From assembly GCF_000374005.1 (NCBI RefSeq), contig NZ_KB893141.1, positions 266 to 52,416 on the forward strand: DNA of 52,151 bases. The letters run 5' to 3'. Every line of letters begins with the position of its first letter. The first letter of the stretch is position 1. A program made the position numbers and the translations under genes. Below, piece after piece: positions 1 to 8,698 of the stretch. The notes below the pieces were generated by a model. The model did no database searches. It saw only the letters and a program-made list of their open reading frames with translations, and was not told the DNA's origin. Origin of the DNA: Kiloniella laminariae DSM 19542 (GTDB taxonomy: Bacteria > Pseudomonadota > Alphaproteobacteria > Kiloniellales > Kiloniellaceae).

Positions 1-352
1 AATTTACCAGCGCCCGGCCCTTGTAGACCTTCAGGCCAGCTTCCAGTGCATCAATGATGGAGGAGTCAATCGACAGCGGCAGATCGGTCAGGCTCTGGAC
101 CAGCTGAATGGCTTCGGCCAGGATCTTTGGCTCATCCGCCAGAGGAATACCCGCGTTCACGTCCAGCATGTGCGCACCCGCAGCAACCTGGGCCAGACAG
201 TCAGCCTCGACCCGGCTGTAATCTCCAGCCGCCATCTCTGCGGCCAGCAGCTTGCGGCCAGTCGGGTTGATACGCTCGCCGATGATGCAGAAAGGCTCGT
301 CAAAACCGATTGCAAATTCTTTCGTGGCGGAACTGACGATCGTGCGGGTCAT
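1..352 (-). CDS. Methyltetrahydrofolate:corrinoid methyltransferase, pterin-binding (partial)
   Basis: The first 117 codons of a minus-strand gene lie in the window; the rest is beyond its left edge. Reading from the ATG at 352, the protein begins MTRTIVSSATKEFAIGF and contains IIGERINPTGRK, then AGAHMLDVNAGIPLADEP and LPLSIDSS. These are the beta-strand motifs of the pterin-binding (DHPS-like) TIM barrel of MetH, AcsE and MtgA-type enzymes, with the Asn and Asp residues that hold methyl-THF. It would move a methyl group between a corrinoid protein and tetrahydrofolate in the cytosol. It is the last visible gene of the run that starts with the corrinoid protein at 3196. The methyl-donor substrate cannot be read from it. 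Confidence 0.85.
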   Translation of the reverse strand, partial: MTRTIVSSATKEFAIGFDEPFCIIGERINPTGRKLLAAEMAAGDYSRVEADCLAQVAAGAHMLDVNAGIPLADEPKILAEAIQLVQSLTDLPLSIDSSIIDALEAGLKVYKGRALVN

Positions 353-512
353 CGTTTGGGGTCTCCGTTTTGCGGGCAACTGGGGTGCTGGCCCGGGAAT
401 TGTGAAAAGTTGCCTGATCTTATCAGGACTGACGTATTACAATGTCACTGACAGGCTGTGAAGAGCGCTTGTTCGCGACAGATCACAGTCCAAACAGCAA
501 AGATACTTTCTT

Positions 513-1439
513 CTAGCCGATATCGCGGTTTACTTTGAAGCCCTTGCCCTTGGCATCAAGCGTGAAGTCCCCGTCTGTAACAGCGTAACTCCAGGCGGCC
601 GATTTTTTCATGCCGCCCAGCGGGTACATGTGAACCTTCTGGATACCGCAGTTCGGATCTTCTGCATGGTAGCGGGCGAGATCCATAACCAGCTTGTCCG
701 GAGCATTGACGGTCATCAGCTTGGCGATGTTGCGGGCCTGTTTGGTCAGCACGCGCATAGAGGCGCCAACACCACAGGCTTTGGCGTGGTTCAGCAGGGT
801 TTTCAGGGTTGCCAGACCGGGAACGCCGATATGGATCGGCAACTTGTTGCCTTCAGCCTGGATTTTTTTGTCCCAGGCAATGATTGGTTCGGCTTCAAAG
901 CAAAACTGGGTTGCAATATAGATATAGGCGTCTGAACGTTCCTTGAAGGAGTTCTTCCAGCTCAAGGCCTCTTGCAGCCCGGCAGTGGAGATATCGGGGC
1001 TGCCTTCGGGGTGCCCGGCAACGCCGATTGACTTGATGCCATGTTTGTCAAATAGCCCGGTTTCGAGCAGCTGCATGGAGCTTTCAAATTGTCCCAGTGG
1101 TTTGTCAACCGCACCGCCGAGAGCAACAGCATGCTCAATACCGACTTCGCCCTGAAGGGTAATGAGGTAATTTTCAAAGTCTGCAAGTGAAGGAATAGAC
1201 CGTGCGGCAAAGTGCGGCATTGGTACAAAACCTTCTGCTTTCAGACGCTTGGAGGTCGAAACAGTGTCGGCAAAATCGGAACCAGGCAAGAAGGTAACGG
1301 CAATCTCGGTTCCGGGGCGCAGATGTTCCCGATAATCCGGTGTTTTTGCAGCTGAACCGGGGGTGGTCTCAATTGTGAAACCTGTCATGAAATCAATAAT
1401 CTGTTTCTTGACGACGTCTGCGTTGAATTCTGTACTCAT
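513..1439 (-). CDS. Methylenetetrahydrofolate reductase (MetF-like)
   Basis: A 308-aa protein of the MTHFR TIM-barrel family, which interconverts 5,10-methylene-THF and 5-methyl-THF using FAD. Family hallmarks are visible: PGTEIAVTFLPG near the start, HFAARSI, VALGGAVDKP, IGVAGHPEGSP and YIATQFCFEAEPI. I chose the ATG at 1439 because AAGG lies 8 nt upstream; a TTG at 1463 would add eight residues without a better ribosome site. In this operon, beside a corrinoid protein and a pterin methyltransferase, it probably runs in the oxidative direction, turning methyl-THF from demethylation into methylene-THF. It could equally serve methionine synthesis; the context favours catabolism. Confidence 0.9.
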   Translation of the reverse strand: MSTEFNADVVKKQIIDFMTGFTIETTPGSAAKTPDYREHLRPGTEIAVTFLPGSDFADTVSTSKRLKAEGFVPMPHFAARSIPSLADFENYLITLQGEVGIEHAVALGGAVDKPLGQFESSMQLLETGLFDKHGIKSIGVAGHPEGSPDISTAGLQEALSWKNSFKERSDAYIYIATQFCFEAEPIIAWDKKIQAEGNKLPIHIGVPGLATLKTLLNHAKACGVGASMRVLTKQARNIAKLMTVNAPDKLVMDLARYHAEDPNCGIQKVHMYPLGGMKKSAAWSYAVTDGDFTLDAKGKGFKVNRDIG

Positions 1440-1501
1440 CTTTTCGACCTTATAAGCGGACAATTATTTCTGTCACTATCCGCGTTATTTTTCTTGCTTA
1501 C

Positions 1502-1810
1502 TTAAGCTGAGGCGTCTTCCAATCCACCGTTAGCGACGAGACTATCCAGACGACTGTCGGGATAGTCCTGTTCGATCTTGCTCGCCATGGCTTTGGCTTC
1601 TGCCTCGAGGTCATCGCCGCAGTCAGCAGGATCACTCCGGCGCCAGTGTTCCAGATAGGAGTCGCTGTCGCGCAGTTTGGCTTTCATTGCAGCCCGGTCG
1701 ATGGCTTTTTCAAAGCGTTCTTCAAGCTGGATCTTGGCATTCTGCCGGCCCGCCTTGACGATGACCTGGGCAGGTATGTCCCGCCAGTAAACCAGGGTTA
1801 GTTTTGCCAT
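1502..1810 (-). CDS. PF13769 'virulence factor' family small protein
   Basis: A 102-aa soluble acidic protein beginning MAKLTLVYWRDIPAQVIVKAG, with RFEKAIDRAAMKAKL and LEHWRRSDPADCGDD following. This is the small family named 'virulence factor' in Pfam, a label with no mechanism behind it. In alphaproteobacteria I recall its members beside MTHFR and corrinoid genes, as here (23 bp after DUF1638, 62 bp before the MTHFR start). There is no signal peptide or membrane segment. One cysteine (in DPADCGDD) is present. An accessory role with the reductase or corrinoid protein is an inference from position only. Confidence 0.8.
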   Translation of the reverse strand: MAKLTLVYWRDIPAQVIVKAGRQNAKIQLEERFEKAIDRAAMKAKLRDSDSYLEHWRRSDPADCGDDLEAEAKAMASKIEQDYPDSRLDSLVANGGLEDASA

Positions 1811-1832
1811 GTGATTTTACTCCGGGGTATGA

Positions 1833-2465
1833 TTACAAGTTGGGGGATCGGCTGGCGTCAGCCATCAGGGTACCGAGTTCACCATAACCGGTGAAGCGAT
1901 AGTGGTACTCTAGGCCGATTTTCTCGGCAGCTTCGCGGGCTTTTTTCTGAAGGTCCGGGTCTTCTGTCTGTGCCAGATAGACCAGCTTGGTGTAGTTGCC
2001 GAAATACATCGGTAAAAGTTCAGGGTGTTTGCTGATGCCCATGCCATCCATGATCAGTGTATCAAAGTGGCGGGTCAGATAGTCGGTGAGATAGAAGCAG
2101 GTGATGTCATTGTCATGCATTTCATCAAAGGCATCCAGTCCGGTGAAGAATGCATAACAGTGAACACCATCAATGCGCTTGATACCTTCTTCTTCAAGGA
2201 CCCGGTCCAGCTCGCCGCCAGTACCACAATCCCCATAGACAACGATAATGTTGCCATAGATATCTTTGTTTTCGCGGATTTTTTCCCGGACACCACCGGG
2301 AATTTTATCGGGAGTATTGTGCCAGATCGCTGGAAGGCAGGTGATCTCCAGATGATCCCAGCCGTTCATCCGGTTCAGGGCAACAATTTCCCGTGCCACA
2401 GCGCCACAGGCGATAAGGAGGGTTTTATCCCCCTTATCTTTGATGTCTGTGGCTTGCTGGGACAT
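1833..2465 (-). CDS. DUF1638 domain protein
   Basis: A 210-aa protein that is DUF1638 over nearly its full length. Visible conserved stretches are LIACGAVAREI (residues 16-26), LPAIWHNTPDKIP, IVVYGDCGTGG and GVHCYAFFTG, with Cys residues in each of the first, third and fourth blocks that could bind metal or a cofactor. Members of this family lie next to corrinoid methyltransferases in methanogens, acetogens and alphaproteobacteria. The gene sits 38 bp after the corrinoid protein gene and 22 bp before the PF13769 gene, so it is probably co-transcribed with them. Its biochemical activity is unknown; a role in handling or reactivating the corrinoid is inference. Confidence 0.85.
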   Translation of the reverse strand: MSQQATDIKDKGDKTLLIACGAVAREIVALNRMNGWDHLEITCLPAIWHNTPDKIPGGVREKIRENKDIYGNIIVVYGDCGTGGELDRVLEEEGIKRIDGVHCYAFFTGLDAFDEMHDNDITCFYLTDYLTRHFDTLIMDGMGISKHPELLPMYFGNYTKLVYLAQTEDPDLQKKAREAAEKIGLEYHYRFTGYGELGTLMADASRSPNL

Positions 2466-2503
2466 GGTATTTTATCCTGGCTTGTCCCTATAAACTATAA
2501 GGA

Positions 2504-3196
2504 TCAGGCTGCGTTGTGGCGGCGTTTGATTGCTTCTTTTGCAATCTCGACCGCAACAGCCGCGTCACGGCAGTAATGGTCTGCGCCGATTGCTTCACCG
2601 AAAGCTTCGTTCAGGGGAGCACCGCCAACCAGAACGATATAATCGTCACGGATCCCTTTTTCTTTCAGGGTATCAATTACGACCTTCATGTAAGGCATGG
2701 TGGTGGTGAGCAGGGCGGACATTCCAAGAATGTCTGGTTTGTGCTCTTCCAGGGCTTCGAGGTATTTCTCGACCGGGTTGTTAATTCCCAGATCGATCAC
2801 TTCGAAACCGGCACCTTCCATCATCATGCCGACAAGGTTTTTACCAATGTCGTGGATGTCGCCTTTGACTGTTCCGATAACCATCTTGCCAAGCTTAGGG
2901 GCGCCAGTTTCAGCCAGCAGGGGACGAAGAATGCCCATGCCGCCTTTCATGGCGCCGGCAGCAAGAAGAACTTCCGGTACAAAGAGAATACCATCACGGA
3001 AATCAACCCCGACAATGCGCATGCCTTCAACCAGAGCCTTGGTCAGGACATCATAAGGTGTCCAGCCGCGTCCGAGCAGAATGTTGACACCTTCGAGGAC
3101 TTCGTCCTTCAGACCATCATAAAGGTCGTCATGCATCTGCTGTACAAGTTCGTCGTCGTCCAGCGCGCTCAGATCGAGATCATCTTCTTCAGACAT
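2504..3196 (-). CDS. Corrinoid (B12-binding) methyl-carrier protein
   Basis: A 230-aa two-domain protein of the MtaC/MtbC/MtgC type. Residues ~15-100 form the helical cap domain (MHDDLYDGLKDEVLEG, FVPEVLLAAGAMKGGM). Residues ~103-225 are the Rossmann B12 domain, with the signature DIHDIGKNL at 113-121; H115 is the expected cobalt ligand. Downstream are LGMSALLTTTM (157-167) and VGGAPLN (190-196), which contact the corrin and its tail. It carries a methyl group on cobalt from a substrate-specific methyltransferase to the pterin methyltransferase. It is first in the minus-strand C1 operon, with its promoter in the divergent gap from 3197. No substrate-specific methyltransferase is in the window. 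Confidence 0.93.
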   Translation of the reverse strand: MSEEDDLDLSALDDDELVQQMHDDLYDGLKDEVLEGVNILLGRGWTPYDVLTKALVEGMRIVGVDFRDGILFVPEVLLAAGAMKGGMGILRPLLAETGAPKLGKMVIGTVKGDIHDIGKNLVGMMMEGAGFEVIDLGINNPVEKYLEALEEHKPDILGMSALLTTTMPYMKVVIDTLKEKGIRDDYIVLVGGAPLNEAFGEAIGADHYCRDAAVAVEIAKEAIKRRHNAA

Positions 3197-3344
3197 GGTC
3201 GTATTCTCTCATGCAAAGTTAATTGTTCAGTGTCAGTTCTTGTGCGCAGTCCAAACCGGGCACCCTCCCGCTGACACATATCACCTATGTTATAGCGACA
3301 AAGCAAGAGGCGTGCATGTTCGATTTGCGACGCTCACTTTTCCT

Positions 3345-3393
3345 TTGACGAAATTGTGACAAACAATTGTTAAATATGTCATCAATTCGTCAA
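3345..3393. promoter_or_regulatory. 49-bp interrupted dyad in divergent promoter region
   Basis: The gap between the corrinoid operon and the kinase gene holds two near-perfect inverted 17-base arms. TTGACGAAATTGTGACA (3345-3361) faces TGTCATCAATTCGTCAA (3377-3393), the reverse complement apart from one shifted A. Between them lies AACAATTGTT (3362-3371), itself a perfect palindrome. Each arm starts with TTGAC, like a sigma-70 -35 box, so the arms could be the -35 regions of two promoters, or the whole could be a double operator. It ends about 50 bp before the kinase ATG. No regulator gene for it is recognised here. Confidence 0.5.
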
Positions 3394-3443
3394 GGCAATC
3401 CGACAGTTTTTAACCATTTGATAAGTCTTGGGCTGTAGAGCTA

Positions 3444-6400
3444 ATGTCTCATGGTTTCGTCGTGTGTTTCCCGGTCTTTTCCGGGGGGAGATATCGTATT
3501 TCGCCATCCTGTTTTCGGGGCGGCGATAAAAAAAAGAACAGGAAATATATTGTGCTTAAGGGCGGCGCGGGTCAACCTGAAGGCAAGAAACAGCCCAGGA
3601 AGTCAGGGGATATCAAAAGCGATGATCTTTCCCGTGACGACATCAAGAAAGAGACGGCAAGAACACTTTCAGTCCGGAATTTGCGGAATCGCGCTGTCCA
3701 ACTGAATGTTTTCGCCTTTTTACTTTCTGCTCTGTTAATCGGCCTCTGGGTTAAAAGCACCTATGATGAAGTTGCGGCCGAGGTTGATACCCAGGTCCAG
3801 ACCGCCCTTAACAAGATGGCCTTACCTCTTGATCTGTTTCTGGGAAGGGTAGAAAGCAAGCTTGGTCAGGCTGAATGGTCCGGGCTCAGCAATAATAACC
3901 TCCACCTTGCTCCTCTGGCCATTCCAACAGATGACGTTTTTGATCAATGGCAATACATTACAATCCTGGGCAATACTGGTGCTGTTCTTCCCGGTTGGCC
4001 TGTTATTCCTCTGCCTGTCCAAAAAGAGCTGGATGAAATGATTTTGCGGGTTTCTGTCCGGGAACGCGCAATGATCAGTTTGCCATATCAGTCAGACGGG
4101 CAATGGTTCGCCACGGCCATTCGCCCAGGTATGGAAAGTTTACAGTTTACCAACGATTTTATTGTTTCCAGCTTCAAGATAAACGATTTCCTTAACTGGT
4201 GGGCAATTCTGGGATTGCCAAAGGGATCTTTGATTTCAATCCAGACGTCGGATCAGCGTCTCTGGCTTGATGATCACTTCTCCAGTGATCTTGTTGGCCG
4301 GAGAACCCCCTATAAAGCGAGTGATTTTCACAATGACCGCCCGCGGGTGATGACCGACCTCGACGGGGTAGAGCGCATCTTGTTGGGTCGGGAGCTGAGC
4401 CGTTTTGGGCTTACGGCCGTTGTCGGGGTTCCTTCTGATTATGTCAGCCAGATCTGGCGTGATCGTTACTTTGCCTCTGTTGGCTTTGCCGTTCTTGCTT
4501 GTCTGATCATGATGACGGTTCTCTTTATTGGCGGACGCTCGATTGTGGTGGAATCCAGTCGCCGCGAGGGGGCGGTTTCTGCGTTGAAGGATAGTGAGCG
4601 CCGTTTCAGGGATATTGCCGGGGCTGCAACGGACTGGTTCTGGGAAATGGGACCGGAATTGAGGTTTTCTTTTGTGTCCCAGCTTCAGGAATGGAACCTG
4701 TTGGGGAAAAGCCTGATCGATCTTCAAGGGCAGGACCTTGCTGATGGCAGATTGTTGAAAACACTGGAAACCAGACAGTCCTTTCGCGATCTGGAACTGC
4801 TTGTGCCGGATCTTGCTGGTACTCCTCGCATTATCAGATTAAGTGGTGTGCCAATTTTTGATGAGCAGGACGAATTTATCGGCTATCGCGGTGCGGGAAG
4901 CGATATTACCGAGCGCCGACTTGATCAGCAGAAAATGGCAACAGCACACGCCAGACTTTTCAGGGCTTTTGAAAGCTTTTCCGGCGCTGTGACCCTGTAT
5001 GACGAGGAAGACAAGCTGGTTGCCTTCAACCGCAGGTTCCAGGAAATTTTTTTCCCGGGGCGTCCGATGGCTATCCGGGTGGGGATGACCTACAAGGAAG
5101 TAATTGTTTCCTATGCGAATACGGGACAAGATCCACGAAGTCTGGAGCGGCAAGAGCGCTATATTGAAACATTGCTGCAGCGTCGCGGAAAAAGAAATCG
5201 CGAATTCCGCCTGACCGAGAATGTCTGGCTCAAGGTCATTGATCACAGAACACCGGAAAACGATCTCTTTACTGTCTATACCGATATCAGCGATTTCAAG
5301 GCCAGGGAACAGGAGTTGCTTGATCTCAGCAGCGAGAACCACAGGTTGGCGGCAGCTGTCAGTTCAACGGATGCAGGGGTTCTCATCGCCGATGCAACAA
5401 CAGTGGACCGTTCAGTGGTATATATCAATCCGGCTTTTACCCGCCTGACAGGATATAATCTGGCCGAGACAAAACAGCTACACGCCGGGTTCCTGCAGGG
5501 TCGGGAAACCGATCCAAAGGTTCGCAAGGAACTTGAAGCAGCTTTGCGGGACTATCACCATGTCTGTATCGACATGCTCAATTATCGCCGGGATGGAAAG
5601 ACCTTCTGGAATCAGTTTGATCTCAGTCCGATTTTTGCCCAGGACGGTACGATCCAGTATTTTGTCTGTGTGATGCACGACATATCGGGTCAGAAGGAAG
5701 TGGAAAAAGAGCTCACGGTTCTCAAGGAAAGTGCCGAGTTGGCCAACAGGACAAAGTCGGAGTTTATGGCTTTGATGAGCCATGAACTACGGACGCCGCT
5801 CAACGCCATTCTCGGATTTTCCGAAATTCTGGCGAACGAGATGTTTGGGCCTCTGGGCAGTCCCCGTTACAAGGATTATGCCCGCGATGTGAATGAGTCC
5901 GGGACCCACCTGCTTGATCTGATTAATGACATTCTTGATCTGTCAAAAGCGGAAGCGGGAAAAATCGAGCTAGTCGACGAGTTGCTGGATCTGAATTCAG
6001 TGGTTCAGCGCTGCAGCAATATGCTGTCTGACCGGGCAATTCAGGCCGGACTGGAGTTCAAGCAGGATCTTGCTGAGGATCTGCCTGTGCTGAGGGGGGA
6101 CGAGCGCAGGATCAAACAGGTTCTTATCAACCTGATCTCTAACGCCCTTAAGTTCACTCCAGCCGGGGGAAAGGTGAATGTCACGTCACGTCTGAGCGAG
6201 CGAGGCATTGAACTTGTCGTTCGGGATAATGGTATCGGTATGTCAGAGGATGATATTCCCAAGGCTCTCGCACCTTTTGGACAGGTTGATTCCAGCCTGA
6301 GCCGGAAACACGAAGGAACGGGACTGGGATTGCCGCTTTCCAAACGATTGACAGAAATGCACGGGGCTGACTTCATACTGGAAAGTACGCCTGACGTCGG

Positions 6401-6452
6401 CACTGTTGTTACCCTGATTTTTCCGATTGAAAAGCAACGTATGACGGCTTGA
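3444..6452 (+). CDS. Membrane hybrid-free PAS/LOV-like sensor histidine kinase
   Basis: A 1002-aa kinase. One membrane segment lies at ~85-103 and a second at ~343-364, bracketing a ~240-residue periplasmic sensor region. Three PAS-type domains follow (~380-490, ~500-620, ~632-750). The third is LOV-like (NPAFTRLTGY, GFLQGRETDP, LNYRRDGKTFWN) but has Ala681 where the photoactive Cys belongs and Met744 where the flavin-contacting Gln usually is. The HisKA phospho-acceptor is H780 in MSHELRTPLN. The ATPase domain has the N box NLISNALKF, DNGIGM and GTGLGLPLS. There is no receiver domain. The real start may be the GTG at 3552, which has AGGA 8 nt upstream; the first 36 residues look unlike coding sequence. 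The orphan response regulator at 35798 is a possible partner, without evidence. Confidence 0.93.
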   Translation: MSHGFVVCFPVFSGGRYRISPSCFRGGDKKKNRKYIVLKGGAGQPEGKKQPRKSGDIKSDDLSRDDIKKETARTLSVRNLRNRAVQLNVFAFLLSALLIGLWVKSTYDEVAAEVDTQVQTALNKMALPLDLFLGRVESKLGQAEWSGLSNNNLHLAPLAIPTDDVFDQWQYITILGNTGAVLPGWPVIPLPVQKELDEMILRVSVRERAMISLPYQSDGQWFATAIRPGMESLQFTNDFIVSSFKINDFLNWWAILGLPKGSLISIQTSDQRLWLDDHFSSDLVGRRTPYKASDFHNDRPRVMTDLDGVERILLGRELSRFGLTAVVGVPSDYVSQIWRDRYFASVGFAVLACLIMMTVLFIGGRSIVVESSRREGAVSALKDSERRFRDIAGAATDWFWEMGPELRFSFVSQLQEWNLLGKSLIDLQGQDLADGRLLKTLETRQSFRDLELLVPDLAGTPRIIRLSGVPIFDEQDEFIGYRGAGSDITERRLDQQKMATAHARLFRAFESFSGAVTLYDEEDKLVAFNRRFQEIFFPGRPMAIRVGMTYKEVIVSYANTGQDPRSLERQERYIETLLQRRGKRNREFRLTENVWLKVIDHRTPENDLFTVYTDISDFKAREQELLDLSSENHRLAAAVSSTDAGVLIADATTVDRSVVYINPAFTRLTGYNLAETKQLHAGFLQGRETDPKVRKELEAALRDYHHVCIDMLNYRRDGKTFWNQFDLSPIFAQDGTIQYFVCVMHDISGQKEVEKELTVLKESAELANRTKSEFMALMSHELRTPLNAILGFSEILANEMFGPLGSPRYKDYARDVNESGTHLLDLINDILDLSKAEAGKIELVDELLDLNSVVQRCSNMLSDRAIQAGLEFKQDLAEDLPVLRGDERRIKQVLINLISNALKFTPAGGKVNVTSRLSERGIELVVRDNGIGMSEDDIPKALAPFGQVDSSLSRKHEGTGLGLPLSKRLTEMHGADFILESTPDVGTVVTLIFPIEKQRMTA

Positions 6453-6652
6453 TGCTCTTCCTGGTTCCTCATGGGGGCTGGCAAATGGCTGATAAGGCGA
6501 TGTCGCTGATCCATAACTTGATTTCATGCACTCATGCGACGGCGGGCTGGCGGTCAGGGTTAATTGCCCGGGCAAATTCTGTTGTAAATTTTGTGCAGGA
6601 TGTGGCGATTTTCCAATAGGGTTTCGCGGTATAAAATGAACAGGCGGTTTCC

Positions 6653-7522
6653 ATGCGTTTCGTGACCTATAATATTCAGTATGGTGTGGGCAAGGATGGC
6701 CGGGTTGACCTGACCAGGATTGCGGAGGAGATCGGCGATGCTGATGTCATCGCGCTGCAGGAAGTGACCCAGTTTATGGGGCGAGGAGGCAATCTGGACC
6801 AGGTTGCAGAACTGGCGGCTTTGTTCCCCGAGCACTATTGGACCTATGGCCCGGCGATGGATGCGGATGCCTCCTATCGGGATGAGGCAGGCAAGCTGGT
6901 GAACCGGCGGACAACCTTTGGTAATATGATCCTGAGCAAGACAGCTATCCTGTCGAGCCGTCACCATATGTTGCCCAAAGTCAGGCTGTTAAACCAGATC
7001 AGTCTGCAGCGCAGTATTATCGAGGCTGTGATTGAGACAGCGTCCGGTCCCTTGCGGGTTTATTCCCTGCATCTGGCCCATGCCTCGGTCGAGGAGCGCC
7101 TGCTGCAAATTGATCGCCTGCTTGAGATTGTCAAACAGGCACCGGATGAAGGGGGCGTTGTTTCTGCCGGGCCAGATACTGAACTCTGGTACAGCAATGG
7201 TCGGTTTATGCCGATGCCGAACCGGGCGGTTGTCATGGGCGATTTCAACATGGACCCAAGCTTTAGCGAATACGACCGGATCTGTGGAGCAAAAGAACAC
7301 TTTGTCGGGCGCAGCCTGCCTGCGGCGGGTCTTATCGATGCCTGGGTTGCCACTGGTGGCGCCGAAGATCAGGGCGGGACCTGTTTCTATGATGGCAGAC
7401 TCTATCGGCTGGATTATTGTTTTGTCACAGAAGAGCTTGTGCCTGCGCTACACTCTCTGACAGTCGGGGATGATGCGCTGGGGTCTGACCACCAGCCGCT
7501 GTATCTGGAAATCGAGATCTAG
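6653..7522 (+). CDS. Endonuclease/exonuclease/phosphatase (EEP) family protein
   Basis: A 289-aa protein of the DNase I-like metal-dependent phosphoesterase fold. Catalytic motifs are in order: TYNIQYG (N7), ALQEVTQ (E37, metal ligand), VYSLHLAH, VMGDFNMDP (Asp/Asn pair) and GSDHQPL near the C-terminus (H280). The family includes DNases, sphingomyelinases and inositol phosphatases. With no signal peptide or extra domain the substrate cannot be named. It follows the kinase gene after 200 bp and is convergent with the EamA permease gene, so it is probably a single-gene unit. Confidence 0.88.
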   Translation: MRFVTYNIQYGVGKDGRVDLTRIAEEIGDADVIALQEVTQFMGRGGNLDQVAELAALFPEHYWTYGPAMDADASYRDEAGKLVNRRTTFGNMILSKTAILSSRHHMLPKVRLLNQISLQRSIIEAVIETASGPLRVYSLHLAHASVEERLLQIDRLLEIVKQAPDEGGVVSAGPDTELWYSNGRFMPMPNRAVVMGDFNMDPSFSEYDRICGAKEHFVGRSLPAAGLIDAWVATGGAEDQGGTCFYDGRLYRLDYCFVTEELVPALHSLTVGDDALGSDHQPLYLEIEI

Positions 7523-7599
7523 TGTCCCGAATCCGAAATTCGCCTGCAGAGTAGCTGAACACAAGCTAGCGAAGTTCAAATCCACCACACGAGGACAGC

Positions 7600-8583
7600 T
7601 CATCGCCAGAGCAGAATGAGAATACCACAGGAAACCAGAACTACCCCGGCGAGTTCTTTCCTGCTCAAACGCTCCTGAAAGAAAAGATATCCAATCATCA
7701 GGGTGAAGATCAGCTCGATCTGTCCCAGGGTGCGCACATGCGCGGCATTTTCCAGGGTCATGGCGGCAAACCAGCCTGCTGAACCAAGCATTCCGGTCAG
7801 GCCGACCCAGATGGCAGCTCTCCAGTGTTGTAGCACGCGGCTGAGGATCTCGGGTTTGCGCAGCAGAATATAAAGGCCCATGGACAGGGTTTGAAAGCCC
7901 GTGACCCAGACAAGTGTATAGGCTGATTGCAGGAGAAAACCTTCGCCGCCCAATGAAAGGGAAGCTGCTCGATAGGCTACGGACGACAGGGCGAAAAGCG
8001 CGCCTGCGGCGATGCCAGGCAGCACGGTCTTGTTGTGCAAGACGGCGCTGAGAGTGATCTTGCTGGAAGCGGTGCCATTGATGGTTTTGTTGCCCGTACT
8101 CTTCCCGCTTAAAGCAAGAACTCCGACAAGACTGACCAGAATGCCGGACAGAGCCTGAATGCTTAAGCTGTCTCCCAGAATAACAATACCAAATATAGCG
8201 GCCTGTACGGCTTCGGTTTTTGTCAGGCTGGTGCCGACCGCGAAATTCCTTTGGCCAAAGAGCCAGACCAGCAGTGCTGTGGCCAGAATTTGGGCGGTGC
8301 CGCCAATAACGCAAAAAAGCAGAAAACGAAAATTCGCATCGGGAACAAGGCCGTTTTCAACCTGCCCATCGCTGCCAAGTCCCCCGCCAATGCCTCCGCC
8401 AATATCTGCAAGGCTACTCTGGCTTAACAGGAACAGATAAAGCCAGGTGAAGGGAGCTGCATAGAGGAACCGGACGTAAGTTGCCCCAGTTGTGTCCAGT
8501 CTTGCGCGCAGATGTTTTTGCAAGGCCGTGCGGACATTTTGAAACAATGCGGCCGCGATGGTGATAGGTATCCAGAGTTCCAT
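7600..8583 (-). CDS. EamA/DMT-family permease
   Basis: A 327-aa integral membrane protein with about ten hydrophobic segments in two EamA repeats: residues ~1-160 and ~185-327, joined by a polar linker rich in Ser, Thr, Asn and Lys. A Gly-rich loop (GGGIGGGLGS) interrupts the first repeat. Typical motifs are TSLTKTEAVQAAIFG and LGQIELIFTLMIGYLFFQERLSRKE; the second matches the conserved end of the family. Members export amino acids, purines or other small metabolites; the substrate is unknown. It is divergent from the LysR gene at 8699, whose product probably controls it. Confidence 0.88.
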   Translation of the reverse strand: MELWIPITIAAALFQNVRTALQKHLRARLDTTGATYVRFLYAAPFTWLYLFLLSQSSLADIGGGIGGGLGSDGQVENGLVPDANFRFLLFCVIGGTAQILATALLVWLFGQRNFAVGTSLTKTEAVQAAIFGIVILGDSLSIQALSGILVSLVGVLALSGKSTGNKTINGTASSKITLSAVLHNKTVLPGIAAGALFALSSVAYRAASLSLGGEGFLLQSAYTLVWVTGFQTLSMGLYILLRKPEILSRVLQHWRAAIWVGLTGMLGSAGWFAAMTLENAAHVRTLGQIELIFTLMIGYLFFQERLSRKELAGVVLVSCGILILLWR

Positions 8584-8698
8584 TGATGTTCCGATTATAG
8601 TCTTGCTTATAAAGAAACTTGCGCAGACTGGAATAGGCGCTTTAAAATTGGGGATATCAAATTCGAAATAATGTCATTTGTATAAGAAAATCTAATAG

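Noticed and set aside
170-461. Plus-strand frames at the left edge
   Set aside because: They are antisense to the pterin-binding methyltransferase, whose motifs are unmistakable on the minus strand.
3197-3443. Cobalamin riboswitch upstream of the corrinoid operon
   Set aside because: I found no B12-box-like sequence on the minus strand and the space before the corrinoid start is short; only the dyad is clear.
7448-8314. 288-codon minus-strand frame overlapping the EamA permease in another frame
   Set aside because: The composition is unlike a protein (many Arg, His, Ser, Cys) and the EamA frame explains the same bases with clear motifs.
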